This document shows positions 1-7,447 of a stretch of 25,075 nucleotides of DNA, one piece after another. The stretch spans positions 1-25,075 of the forward strand of contig JBEKYC010000089.1 of NCBI GenBank assembly GCA_049511415.1. The letters are read 5' to 3'. Source of the DNA: Bog-159 sp049511415. GTDB taxonomy: Bacteria > Acidobacteriota > Terriglobia > Bryobacterales > Bryobacteraceae. The notes below the pieces were generated by a model. The model worked only from the letters and a program-made list of their open reading frames with translations, was not told the origin of the DNA and ran no database searches. The position numbers and the translations under genes are program-made. Position 1 is the stretch's first letter. Every line of letters begins with the position of its first letter.

Positions 1-128
1 GATTACCCACGTGTTACTCACCCGTACGCCACTTTACTCACGAGGTTGCCCCCGCTTTCTCGTTCGACTTGCATGTGTTAAGCGCGCCGCCAGCGTTGAT
101 TCTGAGCCGGGATCAAACTCTCATTTAT
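1..128 (-). rRNA. rrs: 16S ribosomal RNA, 5' end only (partial)
   Basis: Read on the minus strand, this stretch carries the universal 27F primer site (AGAGTTTGATC..GGCTCAG, about 121 down to 102), then the conserved helix containing ACGCTGGCGGC and ACACATGCAAGTCGAAC, and further on GGGTGAGTAACACGTGG near the window edge. The mature 5' end is placed near 128 by counting back from the 27F site using E. coli numbering; it could be off by a few bases. The gene continues past the left edge, so only about 8% of it is visible. It is transcribed leftward, away from the rest of the window. Confidence 0.97.
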
Positions 129-486
129 ACTTGTGAGTTGATCGCCCCGACTATAAACTCAGAGTCTCTGACGAATGTTTCTTGTGCATCCAACCAGATT
201 GTCAAAGATCTTTGCCGCGGCACGCACGCATCCTTGCGGAAACGCCCGCTACGGCAGGCCTCGAAACTTGCCCAGCCTCGCGCGCCACTTACGCGCACGT
301 CCAGCCGGGAAAAATTGAACTTTTGAAAAGAACCTACCAGGAAGGCCGTATTCCGCTCCGGCGGTGGCCCGCCCGGAGTTTTGTTACCATTCCTTAAACG
401 AGGATCTTACATCCTTATATCACACAACCGGCCCGGCGGGCAAGCCCGCATACTCCGGCTGGATCCTCGAAATCGGCGACTTCCTC
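129..486 (-). other. Leader of the rRNA operon (no protein gene)
   Basis: This 358-base stretch lies between the 16S 5' end and the predicted promoter. I see no convincing protein gene: the short open frames here lack SD sites and resemble no family. It contains the boxA-like element described separately and short A/T-rich patches such as the one at 305-330. The length fits a bacterial pre-16S leader that is removed by processing. Confidence 0.6.
199..210 (-). promoter_or_regulatory. boxA-like antitermination element in the rRNA leader
   Basis: On the minus strand these bases read GATCTTTGACAA, close to the E. coli rRNA boxA (TGCTCTTTAACAA). It sits between the predicted promoter and 16S, where NusB/S10 antitermination complexes load in well-studied rRNA operons. 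It overlaps a 12-bp palindrome (CAAAGATCTTTG). The assignment rests on similarity and position only. Confidence 0.5.
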
Positions 487-540
487 AGAATATCAGAACC
501 ATTACAGTCACGCAACCCCTATTTTCAACTTTTTTCGCCG
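487..540 (-). promoter_or_regulatory. rRNA operon promoter with UP-like A-tract
   Basis: On the minus strand there is a -35 TTGCGT (515-510), a spacer of exactly 17 bases, and a -10 TATTCT (492-487) preceded by TGA, giving an extended -10. Directly upstream (540-516) is an A-rich stretch containing AAAAAAGTTGAAAA, which resembles the UP element of strong rRNA promoters. Transcription would begin near 480 and run left through the leader into 16S. The promoter lies about 60 bp from the start of the divergent gene at 599. Confidence 0.6.
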
Positions 541-598
541 GTGCCCGGAAACAGTTCCTCACCAGGACTTCCGCCCGCTTCTAACTTAAACTAAACTC

Positions 599-1477
599 AT
601 GCGTTTCCTCACGCTCGCCGTGCTCCTGGCAACCGCCTCGCCCGCCCAAACCTTGTCCGAAATCCTGCACCGCGTGGGCGAAGAAGCCGAGGTCTTTTCC
701 AAGACCGCCCCCCAGATCGTTTCCGAGGAAACGCTCTCCCAGCGTGCTTTAAAGGTTCCCCCGCGATTCCATCCTCGTGCCGGAGCTGCGGCGGTACAGC
801 CCTCCGCCCCGGTCTTCCAGACGCGCGAAATCATCTCCGAATATAGTTTCGGCGCCCTGGCCGGTGCTCCCGAGTCCATCCACGAATTCCGCCAGGTCAC
901 CTCCGTCGACGGCCACGCCGTCGCCACTCGCGCCGTGGCCCGCCACTCTCTCGCCCTGGGCCTCGCCTCGGCCGATGACCACGTCAAAAAGCGTATGCTG
1001 GAGGATTTTCAAAAATACGGCCTTGCCGAAGCCGCCGTCGATTTCGGCCCCTTGATCCTGCTCTTCACCAAACGCCAGGCGCCTGACTATCGCTTCGAGC
1101 TGGCCGGCGAGGACCGCATCGGCGCCGACGCCGTCAAAACCGTCGTATACACGCAGACCGCCGGACCCGCCCGCATGCTTATTTTTCAGGGCCGCCGCGC
1201 CATCCACCAGCCCGTCCAGGGGCGCATCTACGCGCGCATTCCCGACGGGCTCCCTTTGCGCATCACCATGGTCGAAAGCCGCCAGAATGGCAAAACCCCG
1301 ATCCGCGACGAAGCTACCGTCGACTACACCCTGAACGCGCAAGGCTACCTGGCGCCGGCCGCCGTCACGCACCGCAGCTACGCCGGCGATCAATTAACCG
1401 TCGAAGATCACTTCCGCTACGCCCCGTTCCGTAAATTCGGCGCCGATGCCGCCATCAAGTTCGACACCCAGCCGTAG
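599..1477 (+). CDS. Exported protein of unknown function (292 aa)
   Basis: I do not recognise a family. The protein begins with a short signal peptide (residues 1-16, MRFLTLAVLLATASPA, likely cut before Gln). The rest has no transmembrane segment and looks like a soluble periplasmic or outer-surface protein rich in beta-strand-like alternation; an adhesion, lipid-carrier or sensor role cannot be told apart. Residues 17-55 are charged and possibly helical. The ATG at 599 is chosen because it places the signal peptide exactly at the N terminus; there is no SD sequence before it (AACTTAAACTAAACTC). It is divergent from the rRNA promoter and converges on the CPBP protease gene with only 4 bases between stops. 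It is a real gene by length, codon pattern and signal peptide. Confidence 0.75.
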   Translation: MRFLTLAVLLATASPAQTLSEILHRVGEEAEVFSKTAPQIVSEETLSQRALKVPPRFHPRAGAAAVQPSAPVFQTREIISEYSFGALAGAPESIHEFRQVTSVDGHAVATRAVARHSLALGLASADDHVKKRMLEDFQKYGLAEAAVDFGPLILLFTKRQAPDYRFELAGEDRIGADAVKTVVYTQTAGPARMLIFQGRRAIHQPVQGRIYARIPDGLPLRITMVESRQNGKTPIRDEATVDYTLNAQGYLAPAAVTHRSYAGDQLTVEDHFRYAPFRKFGADAAIKFDTQP

Positions 1478-1481
1478 GCCG

Positions 1482-2357
1482 TCAATCATCCAAGAGCGCC
1501 GACCGCTGCCGCCGCACCGGCATCTTCCACAGAAACACAAACAGCAGCAGCAGCACCGCCGACGTAAGCACACTGGCTTCCGGGCCGTAGTCGCCGCCGC
1601 TCCAGATCGCGCCGGCGGACCACTGTACGGTGAGTCCCGTCAAGCGCACATTCAACCCGCTGACGTTGACACCGAAGAGCGGCAGCGTAAAGTTCCAGCC
1701 GAAATGCAAGCCGATGGGCAGCCAGATATCGTGGCTGCGCAGGAAGGCGTAACCGAACAGCACGCCGAATCCGGCTGTATTCAGCAATCCGAGCCATGTC
1801 GAATTCGGATTGCCGGCGTGCAAGACCGCGAAGATCACGCCTACCGGCACGATGGTGGTCCAGGGGCCCAGGCTGCGCAGCAGGATCTGGAATCCGAAAC
1901 CCCGGAACAACAGCTCTTCACCCGCCGATCCGAACAGCAGCAGCACGGAAACGAAACCGAAAGACGCCAGGCTCGCCCGGCTGCCGGCATCCGGCCGCAG
2001 GTGCGCCGCGCCCGCCAGCAGCGGTCCGCCGAGCACCAGCACCGCCGCGCCCATGCCGCCCAGACATCCCCATCCCAGGTTGATCAGCGAGGCCCGGTCG
2101 GAACCCAGTCCGATGGCGGCGATGCCGCGCGCCGCATAGATTCTCAGGCATAGCACGTTCGTCAGCGTGGCGGCCAGCAGCCCCGTGGCTGTGATGCCTA
2201 CCATGTATCCGCCGGTCCAGGCCAATAGCGGACCCAAAACGAAAGCGGCAGCAAAATAAAAGGAGATGTAAACGAGGAGTTTGAGCGCCAGATGCAGCGC
2301 GTCGGAGGGGCTGGGCATCCCGCGCGGGATCAGGCCCGCATTCCGCTTATCGGTCAC
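1482..2357 (-). CDS. CPBP family intramembrane glutamic protease
   Basis: This is a polytopic membrane protein with the three conserved motifs of the CPBP (CAAX protease and bacteriocin-processing) family: GEELLFRGFGFQ with Glu147, Glu148 and Arg152; AVLHAGNP with His180; and LHFGWNF with His218 and Asn222. These residues form the active site in the characterised Rce1 homologue. About seven or eight hydrophobic segments are visible. Family members cleave membrane-associated peptides; the substrate here is unknown. The GTG at 2357 overlaps the end of the upstream zinc-ribbon gene by 11 bases, which suggests translational coupling. An ATG at residue 14 (2318) is an alternative start that would still leave all motifs intact. 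Confidence 0.88.
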   Translation of the reverse strand: MTDKRNAGLIPRGMPSPSDALHLALKLLVYISFYFAAAFVLGPLLAWTGGYMVGITATGLLAATLTNVLCLRIYAARGIAAIGLGSDRASLINLGWGCLGGMGAAVLVLGGPLLAGAAHLRPDAGSRASLASFGFVSVLLLFGSAGEELLFRGFGFQILLRSLGPWTTIVPVGVIFAVLHAGNPNSTWLGLLNTAGFGVLFGYAFLRSHDIWLPIGLHFGWNFTLPLFGVNVSGLNVRLTGLTVQWSAGAIWSGGDYGPEASVLTSAVLLLLFVFLWKMPVRRQRSALLDD

Positions 2358-2649
2358 CCGCGGCCGCGGCGGCCTTGCGGCCCAGGAAGCATTCGCGGCA
2401 GTAAACCGGCCGTCCCTGCGTGGGCTTGAAGGGCACGGTGGTCTCTCGCCCGCATTGCGAACACACGGTCATGGTTTCCGTTCTTCCGGCCCCTGGTGGC
2501 GATCCCTGCCGTGTATTCTTGCACGCCTTGCAGCGTTTGGGCTCGTTCTTGAAGTTTTTGTCGTGGAAGAAGTGTTGTTCTCCCGCTGTGAAAACAAATT
2601 CAGTCCCGCACTCCGCGCACTTGAGAATCCGATCCTGGAACTCCGCCAT
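2347..2649 (-). CDS. Double zinc-ribbon protein (CxxC / CxxC type)
   Basis: This 100-aa protein has four CxxC pairs: Cys11/14 with Cys40/43, and Cys63/66 with Cys84/87. They form two probable zinc ribbons joined by a Gly/Pro linker. The first half resembles the small probable zinc-ribbon domain (CAECG...FF..K....PKRCKAC) and the second the CxxC-x17-CxxC type seen in many uncharacterised bacterial proteins. Such proteins may bind nucleic acid or partner proteins; no specific function is known. The gene lies between rpsU and the CPBP protease on the same strand and overlaps the latter by 11 bp, so the three may share a transcript. No strong SD sits close to the ATG. Confidence 0.85.
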   Translation of the reverse strand: MAEFQDRILKCAECGTEFVFTAGEQHFFHDKNFKNEPKRCKACKNTRQGSPPGAGRTETMTVCSQCGRETTVPFKPTQGRPVYCRECFLGRKAAAAAGDR

Positions 2650-2678
2650 AACCCAATGTGGTTACCTCGAAGGGTTGT

Positions 2679-2704
2679 AGCGGACAGGCGGAGGCCTGTC
2701 CGCT
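2679..2704. repeat. Perfect 11-bp stem hairpin between rpsU and the zinc-ribbon gene
   Basis: The arms AGCGGACAGGC (2679-2689) and GCCTGTCCGCT (2694-2704) are perfect reverse complements around a GGAG loop. No U-tract follows on either strand, so it is not a classic intrinsic terminator for rpsU. It looks more like a REP-type extragenic palindrome or an RNA-stabilising/processing hairpin after rpsU. A copy-number search in the genome would decide. Confidence 0.7.
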
Positions 2705-2710
2705 GAATGT

Positions 2711-2908
2711 TTACTCGACTTCCCGGCGTGACTTCTTCCGGTTTCGCTTGCGGGCCAGCGCCTGCTTGACCCGTTTCTTCTCGCCCGGTTTCAAGTAGAA
2801 GGAGTGCCTTTTGACCTCCTTGATAATGTCCTCTTGCTGGACTTTGCGCTTGAACCGGCGGAGGGCGTTTTCAAGTGTTTCACCCTCCTGTAGCTTTACT
2901 TCAGCCAA
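2711..2908 (-). CDS. rpsU: 30S ribosomal protein bS21
   Basis: This 65-aa, very basic protein matches bS21 throughout: N-terminal VKLQEGETLENALRRFKRK, a helical basic middle, and a C-terminal run of Lys/Arg (RKRNRKKSRR). bS21 sits on the platform of the small subunit near the 3' end of 16S rRNA and assists initiation. The start is TTG at 2908-2906. It is forced by an in-frame TAG three codons upstream (2917-2915); the best SD, GGGAGG, lies about 11 bases before it. Length is typical for the family. A hairpin follows the stop codon, then the zinc-ribbon and CPBP genes on the same strand. glgC is divergent upstream. Confidence 0.95.
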   Translation of the reverse strand: MAEVKLQEGETLENALRRFKRKVQQEDIIKEVKRHSFYLKPGEKKRVKQALARKRNRKKSRREVE

Positions 2909-2970
2909 TGGAAACTACACCTCCCAACTGAACCAAAGATTTCCCGCCTTACGCAGGGAAGGTACTGATA

Positions 2971-2998
2971 TCATTAAGTGGTTGGCGGATAAAGTCAA
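2971..2998 (-). promoter_or_regulatory. Candidate rpsU promoter
   Basis: On the minus strand a good -35, TTGACT (2998-2993), is followed by 16 bases and a weak -10-like TAATGA (2976-2971); TGATAT three bases further on is an alternative with a 19-base spacer. It would give a leader of roughly 55-60 bases before the TTG start of rpsU. The -35 is convincing and the -10 is not. Confidence 0.35.
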
Positions 2999-3075
2999 GT
3001 ACTAATCTCCACTCGATTTGCCGCCGCGCCGCCAATTTGCAGTAAAACCGCTGTTTTTTCAGCGCCTTAGCTATT

Positions 3076-4332
3076 ATGGAAAGCGTTTTGGCGATTTTAA
3101 TGGCGGGAGGCGCCGGCGAACGCCTTGACCCCCTGACGCGGGAAACCGCGAAGCCCGCAGTATGCTTCGGCGGACACTACCGTATCATCGACTTCACTCT
3201 ATCCAATTGTATTAATTCCGACCTGCGACGCATTTTTATCCTAACACAGTACAAATCCCTGGACCTGATCCGCCACATCCGCGACGGCTGGAACATCCTA
3301 TCACCGGAATTAGGCGAATTCATCGAGACTATCCCTCCCATGAAGCGGCTGCGCGATGACTGGTATCTGGGCACCGCCGACGCCGTCTTTCAGAACAGCC
3401 AGAGCATCTCCCTCGAACAGCCCGCCCTCACCATGATCCTCTCGGCGGATCATATTTACAAGATGAACTACCGGGAAATGGTGGATTGGCACAGCCGCCA
3501 GGGAGCCGATATCACCATCGCCACCATCCAGGTGGGGCCGCATGAAGCCCAACACTTCGGAATCGCGGAAATCGGCGGCAATTACCGCATTGTAGGTTTC
3601 GAGGAGAAGCCGCGGCATGGACACCCCGTGCGCTCCGCCTTCAACCCGGACATGGTGAGCGCCTCCATGGGGATTTACCTCTTCGACACCGAAGTGCTGC
3701 TCAGCCTGTTGCAGGAAGACGCGCAAAATCCCTCCTCATCGCATGATTTCGGCCGGGATCTGCTTCCCGCCGCATTATCCCGCTACCGCGTGGTGGCTTA
3801 CGACTTCCGCGACATCAACGACAAACAAGCCCGCTATTGGCGCGACGTGGGCACCATCGACGCTTTCTACGAAGCCAACATGGATCTGGTGGCGGTCACG
3901 CCCGAATTCAATCTGTACGACGTCAATTGGCCCATTCGCACGCGCGTGCTGCAAGCCCCGCCGGCCAAATTCGTATTCGCCCAGGAGGGCCGCCGGATGG
4001 GCGTCGCGGTGGATTCCATCGTCAGCGCCGGATGCATCGTCTCCGGAGGCCGCGTCGTACGCAGCGTGCTCTCCACCGGCGTGCGCGTCAACAGTTACTG
4101 CGAAATCGAGTATTCCATCCTGATGCCCAACGTGAAGATCGGCCGGAACAGCCGCATCCGCCGCGCCATCATCGGCGCTGGTGTGCAGGTTCCGGAATCG
4201 AGTGTCATTGGCTACGACGCGGAGGAGGACCGCGCCCGCGGTTACACCGTCACGGACTCCGGCATCGTGGCCGTGCCCGGCTACGAGCACCCCGTGGGCC
4301 AGAGCACGCCGGTCACTTTGGCAGCCGGCTGA
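3076..4332 (+). CDS. glgC: Glucose-1-phosphate adenylyltransferase (ADP-glucose pyrophosphorylase)
   Basis: GlgC makes ADP-glucose from ATP and glucose-1-phosphate, the committed step of bacterial glycogen synthesis. The 418 aa show the family motifs in order: nucleotide-binding GGAGERLDPLT (11-21) followed by KPAV (26-29), GTADAVFQN (about 99-107), the metal-site segment ILSADHIY (121-128), EEKP (176-179), SMGIYLF (197-203), DFGRDLLP, and YWRDVGTIDAFYEAN. The C-terminal 130 residues form the left-handed beta-helix (repeats such as VDSIVSAGCIVSGG and MPNVKIGRNSRI). Length is close to the usual 410-430. The ATG at 3076 has no SD; a small CGCTG/CAGCG hairpin with a T6 loop (3049-3064) lies just upstream. 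No other glg gene is in the window. It converges on the ADOP permease gene with 8 bp between stops. Confidence 0.95.
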   Translation: MESVLAILMAGGAGERLDPLTRETAKPAVCFGGHYRIIDFTLSNCINSDLRRIFILTQYKSLDLIRHIRDGWNILSPELGEFIETIPPMKRLRDDWYLGTADAVFQNSQSISLEQPALTMILSADHIYKMNYREMVDWHSRQGADITIATIQVGPHEAQHFGIAEIGGNYRIVGFEEKPRHGHPVRSAFNPDMVSASMGIYLFDTEVLLSLLQEDAQNPSSSHDFGRDLLPAALSRYRVVAYDFRDINDKQARYWRDVGTIDAFYEANMDLVAVTPEFNLYDVNWPIRTRVLQAPPAKFVFAQEGRRMGVAVDSIVSAGCIVSGGRVVRSVLSTGVRVNSYCEIEYSILMPNVKIGRNSRIRRAIIGAGVQVPESSVIGYDAEEDRARGYTVTDSGIVAVPGYEHPVGQSTPVTLAAG

Positions 4333-4340
4333 CCAGCAGT

Positions 4341-6800
4341 TCATTCATATCGCAGCGCAATAATCGGATCTACCTTCATCGCCCGCCGCGCCGGTATGTA
4401 AGCTGCCATCCAGGCCACCACCGCCAGCGTCAAAGCCACCGCGCCAAAGGCCATGGGATCGTTCGCCTTCACTCCGAACAGCATGCTGCCCAGCAATCGC
4501 GCCAAGCCGAACGCCGCCGCCAGACCCACCGCCAGGCCGATGCCCGCCAGCAACAGTCCCTGCCCGATCACCAGGCGCAGCATGTTGCCTGCGCTCGCGC
4601 CCAGCGCTACCCGGATACCAATCTCTTGCGTGCGCTGTTCCACCGCGTAGGACATCAGGCCGTAGATTCCGATAGCCGCCAACAGCAGGGCCACGGAAGC
4701 GAAAATCGTCAGCAGCAGCATGCTGAAGCTCTGCCGCGCCGTGGATTTCACGATTACAGTCTCCATGGTGCGGATCTTGGCCACCGGCAACAGCGGATCG
4801 AAGGCCTGAAATTCGTGCTGTACGGCGCTCGAGAGCGCGGTGGGCTCCATGGTCGTGCGCACGATCCAGCTCAGCGGGATCACGCCGTTGGCCAGTTTCG
4901 TGAGCCCATCCGTCATCTGACTGGCCGGCACATACATCACTCCCTGATTCGCATCGGCTAAGCCGTTTTCCCGCACCGTACCGACAATGCCTACGATCTC
5001 GCGGGCGGGCTCCTCGAACTCCGCACCCAGGCCTTTGCCGATCGTCATGCTATGACCCACCGGATCTTCCTTGCCCCAATATTTCTTGGCCATTGCCTCG
5101 TTGATGATCACCACGTGCGCAGACGTCCCCATATCGTGATTGTTGAAGTTTCGTCCGCGCAGCAGCGGAATCCGAAATGCCTCAAAGTAGTGGCCCGATA
5201 CCGAGCGCCATTGCTCGTCGCCGTTATACAGATTGCCCTTGGCGGGCGTTTTGCCTGCGATGTTGAACGGCAGGTCGATGCCGCCTTCGATGGGCAGCAC
5301 GATGGCTGTCGCCGCGGACTGCACTCCCGGCAAACCCTCCAGCCGCGGCAGCATCTGGCGGCTCAGACTATCGACTTCCGCGGTGGTCCCGTAACGTCCG
5401 CTCGAAAGCGAAGTTTGCAGAGTCAGCAGATTGTGTGGATCGAAGCCCGGATTCACCGCGCGCATATTGGCGAACGTGCGGATCATGAGCGCCGCGCCCA
5501 CCAATAGAATCACCGCCAGGGCGATTTCGCTCACCACCAGAAATCCCCGCGCGCGATTCTGGCGCCGCCCCGTCCCCGCCCGGCCGCTCGTGTCTTTGAG
5601 CGACGAGTTCACATCCAGGCGCGAAATATGCACCGCCGGAAAGAGTCCGAATAGAATGCCGGTGCCGATGGAAACCGCCAGCGTAAATGCCAGCACATGC
5701 CAGTCGAGCGCCGACACGACATTGGTCGAATCGACCCGCGGCAGATCGCCGGGCACAATGGAGAGCAGTGCGCGCACACCCCATGCGCCAACCACGTAGC
5801 CGAGCATGCCGCCCGCCAGCCCCAACATCATGCTCTCCGTCAGAAGTTGCCGCACAATGCGCCCGCGGCTGGCGCCGATGGCCGTGCGGATGGCCATTTC
5901 GCGCAGCCGGCTGGACGCGCGCGCCAGTTGCAGATTCGCCACGTTGGCGCAGGCAATCAAAAGCACGAATCCGACCGCGCCCAGCAAAATCAGCAACGAC
6001 TTCCGCACATCGCCCACCAAATCGTCCCGCAACGGCACCACGGCCACGCTCTCCGTCTTATCCATCCACTTGGGATTGGCTTGCCGGAAGCGCTCCCCCG
6101 CGATCTTCATGGCGGCTTCCGCGGACCGAACGGCGACACCGGGCTTCAGCCGTCCCGCACACAACAAATAATGTCCCTGGTTGGTGCTGTTCGGATCGGC
6201 TTGCAGCGGTATGAAAACATCGGCCGGCGGGTCGGATTCGAACGTCGCCGGCAACACGCCGATCACAACGGTCGGCGCTCCCGCGATCTGCAGCGGCTGG
6301 CCTACCGCGCGTAGATCACCGCCCATTCGCCGACTGAAAAGCTGATAGCTGACTACCGCGACCTTGGGTCCGTTGGGCATGTCCTCGTCCGCCGTAAAGG
6401 TGCGGCCGAGCGTAGGCGATACGCCAAAGACTTTGAAAAACTCCGACGAGACGTGAATGCCCTTCATCTGGTCGGCATGATCCCCCAGACCCACGCTCAT
6501 GCCCACGCCCGAGAAGTCGTAAGCCGCCATGGCCTCGAACGCATCGTTATTCTTCCAGGCATTGAACTTCGGGACGGAGATGGAACCGCCGGTTCCCTGC
6601 GGAAATTTGCGCGCGATGCGCATGATCCGGTCGGGCTCGGAAAAAGGCAGCGGCTTCAATAAGACGACATTAATCACCGAGAATATTGCGGTATTGGCAC
6701 CAATACCCAGCGCCAGCGCCGCCACCGCGATCGCCGTGAAACCGGGGCTCTTCAGAAATACGCGGAACGCATGCCGCAGGTCGGACCACAGGTTCTCCAT
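4341..6800 (-). CDS. ADOP-type FtsX/MacB-like permease (819 aa)
   Basis: This is a duplicated orphan permease of the MacB/FtsX superfamily, abundant in Acidobacteria. The order is standard: N-terminal DLRHAFRVFLKSPGFT and first membrane helix (18-45), MacB-type periplasmic domain (about 50-260), three-helix FtsX core (about 268-395, containing LLIACANVANLQLARAS and REMAIRTAIGASRGRI), a further helix near 420-442, a second periplasmic domain (about 450-690, with VSGHYFEAFRIPLLRGR and EIVGIVGTVREN), and a second FtsX core (about 695-805, with EQRTQEIGIRVALGAS and YIPARRAMKVDP). No ATPase gene is adjacent, so the partner is unknown. Such proteins probably couple cytoplasmic ATP use to periplasmic work. 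ATG at 6800; a coiled-coil exported protein gene lies 48 bp upstream on the same strand and may be cotranscribed. Confidence 0.93.
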   Translation of the reverse strand: MENLWSDLRHAFRVFLKSPGFTAIAVAALALGIGANTAIFSVINVVLLKPLPFSEPDRIMRIARKFPQGTGGSISVPKFNAWKNNDAFEAMAAYDFSGVGMSVGLGDHADQMKGIHVSSEFFKVFGVSPTLGRTFTADEDMPNGPKVAVVSYQLFSRRMGGDLRAVGQPLQIAGAPTVVIGVLPATFESDPPADVFIPLQADPNSTNQGHYLLCAGRLKPGVAVRSAEAAMKIAGERFRQANPKWMDKTESVAVVPLRDDLVGDVRKSLLILLGAVGFVLLIACANVANLQLARASSRLREMAIRTAIGASRGRIVRQLLTESMMLGLAGGMLGYVVGAWGVRALLSIVPGDLPRVDSTNVVSALDWHVLAFTLAVSIGTGILFGLFPAVHISRLDVNSSLKDTSGRAGTGRRQNRARGFLVVSEIALAVILLVGAALMIRTFANMRAVNPGFDPHNLLTLQTSLSSGRYGTTAEVDSLSRQMLPRLEGLPGVQSAATAIVLPIEGGIDLPFNIAGKTPAKGNLYNGDEQWRSVSGHYFEAFRIPLLRGRNFNNHDMGTSAHVVIINEAMAKKYWGKEDPVGHSMTIGKGLGAEFEEPAREIVGIVGTVRENGLADANQGVMYVPASQMTDGLTKLANGVIPLSWIVRTTMEPTALSSAVQHEFQAFDPLLPVAKIRTMETVIVKSTARQSFSMLLLTIFASVALLLAAIGIYGLMSYAVEQRTQEIGIRVALGASAGNMLRLVIGQGLLLAGIGLAVGLAAAFGLARLLGSMLFGVKANDPMAFGAVALTLAVVAWMAAYIPARRAMKVDPIIALRYE

Positions 6801-6848
6801 GCCGGTTATTACGTTCCAGGGCGCCGGATAGTTCCGCGAACCGCAGTT

Positions 6849-7364
6849 TCAATGGCCGGCCGGCGGCGGCGCCTCAAGCTGGCGTTCGATGGCGTCCAGC
6901 TTGCCGTTCAGTTCGTTGAGGGCCGCCTGCTCGTTCTGCAGCGCGCTCGAAAGCTCGCCATCGCGTGCGCTAAGTTGCGGATCGGGGGCGGCCTCCGCAA
7001 TTCTCTTGAAGTTATCCCGCATGGATTCCAGTTCCTTGCGATGCTCTCCTTCCGGATTGGCGGCGAGTTCCTGCTCGGTCGTTGCCAGCACGTTTACGGC
7101 GTGGGCGCGCTGTTGGGATTCCGCCGCAACCTGCTTGCGCACGTCATCCAGTTGTTGCGAGACCCGCGCGACGCGTTGCTCCTGGATCCGCGCGCGCTCC
7201 AGAGCCAACTGGATCCGCGGTCCTAACAACGCGGTTTTCTCCATCGTCAGCCGCAACTGGTGTACTTCGTCGAGCAGCGCCTGCATCGTGGCGCCGTCGG
7301 CGCTTGTATTCTGAGCCCAGGCAGGCACGGCGAGAAGCATAGCCGTGATGATCGTAAGTTTCAT
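6849..7364 (-). CDS. Exported coiled-coil protein of unknown function
   Basis: The protein (171 aa) has a signal peptide (MKLTIITAMLLAVPAWAQ) followed by an almost wholly helical, Gln/Glu/Arg-rich region. Heptad patterns run from about residue 26 to 162 (for example MQALLDEVHQLRLTMEK and QNEQAALNELNGKLDAIERQL), broken by a Pro-containing stretch around 100-130. It is probably a periplasmic coiled-coil. I chose ATG 7364 rather than the GTG at 7373 because ACGGAG lies 8 bases upstream and the signal peptide then begins properly. It sits 48 bp before the ADOP permease gene, so a role as a periplasmic partner of that permease is possible but only inferred. No family was recognised. Confidence 0.72.
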   Translation of the reverse strand: MKLTIITAMLLAVPAWAQNTSADGATMQALLDEVHQLRLTMEKTALLGPRIQLALERARIQEQRVARVSQQLDDVRKQVAAESQQRAHAVNVLATTEQELAANPEGEHRKELESMRDNFKRIAEAAPDPQLSARDGELSSALQNEQAALNELNGKLDAIERQLEAPPPAGH

Positions 7365-7447
7365 CGAGGTCACTCCGTAGCTTCTCAGTGTAGTGCATCA
7401 TGCCTGCTACCCCAATCCGGACACGAGCCCCTCCTCGTATCCCAAAT

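Noticed and set aside
69..397. Short plus-strand open frames over the 16S end and leader
   Set aside because: They overlap conserved rRNA sequence, have no SD and no protein similarity.
414..443. Second rRNA promoter candidate on the minus strand (TTGCCC, 18 bp, TATAAG)
   Set aside because: Plausible, but its -35 is inside a GC-rich inverted repeat and it lacks an UP-like element; the 487-540 site is better, so it is kept only as a possible secondary promoter.
3049..3064. CGCTG/CAGCG hairpin with T6 loop before glgC
   Set aside because: Only a 5-bp stem with the T-run in the loop; no gene ends nearby on a strand it could terminate.
3837..4961. 374-aa plus-strand open frame over the glgC end and the ADOP gene
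   Set aside because: It is out of frame with glgC, rich in His/Arg/Gln, and overlaps two well-supported genes.
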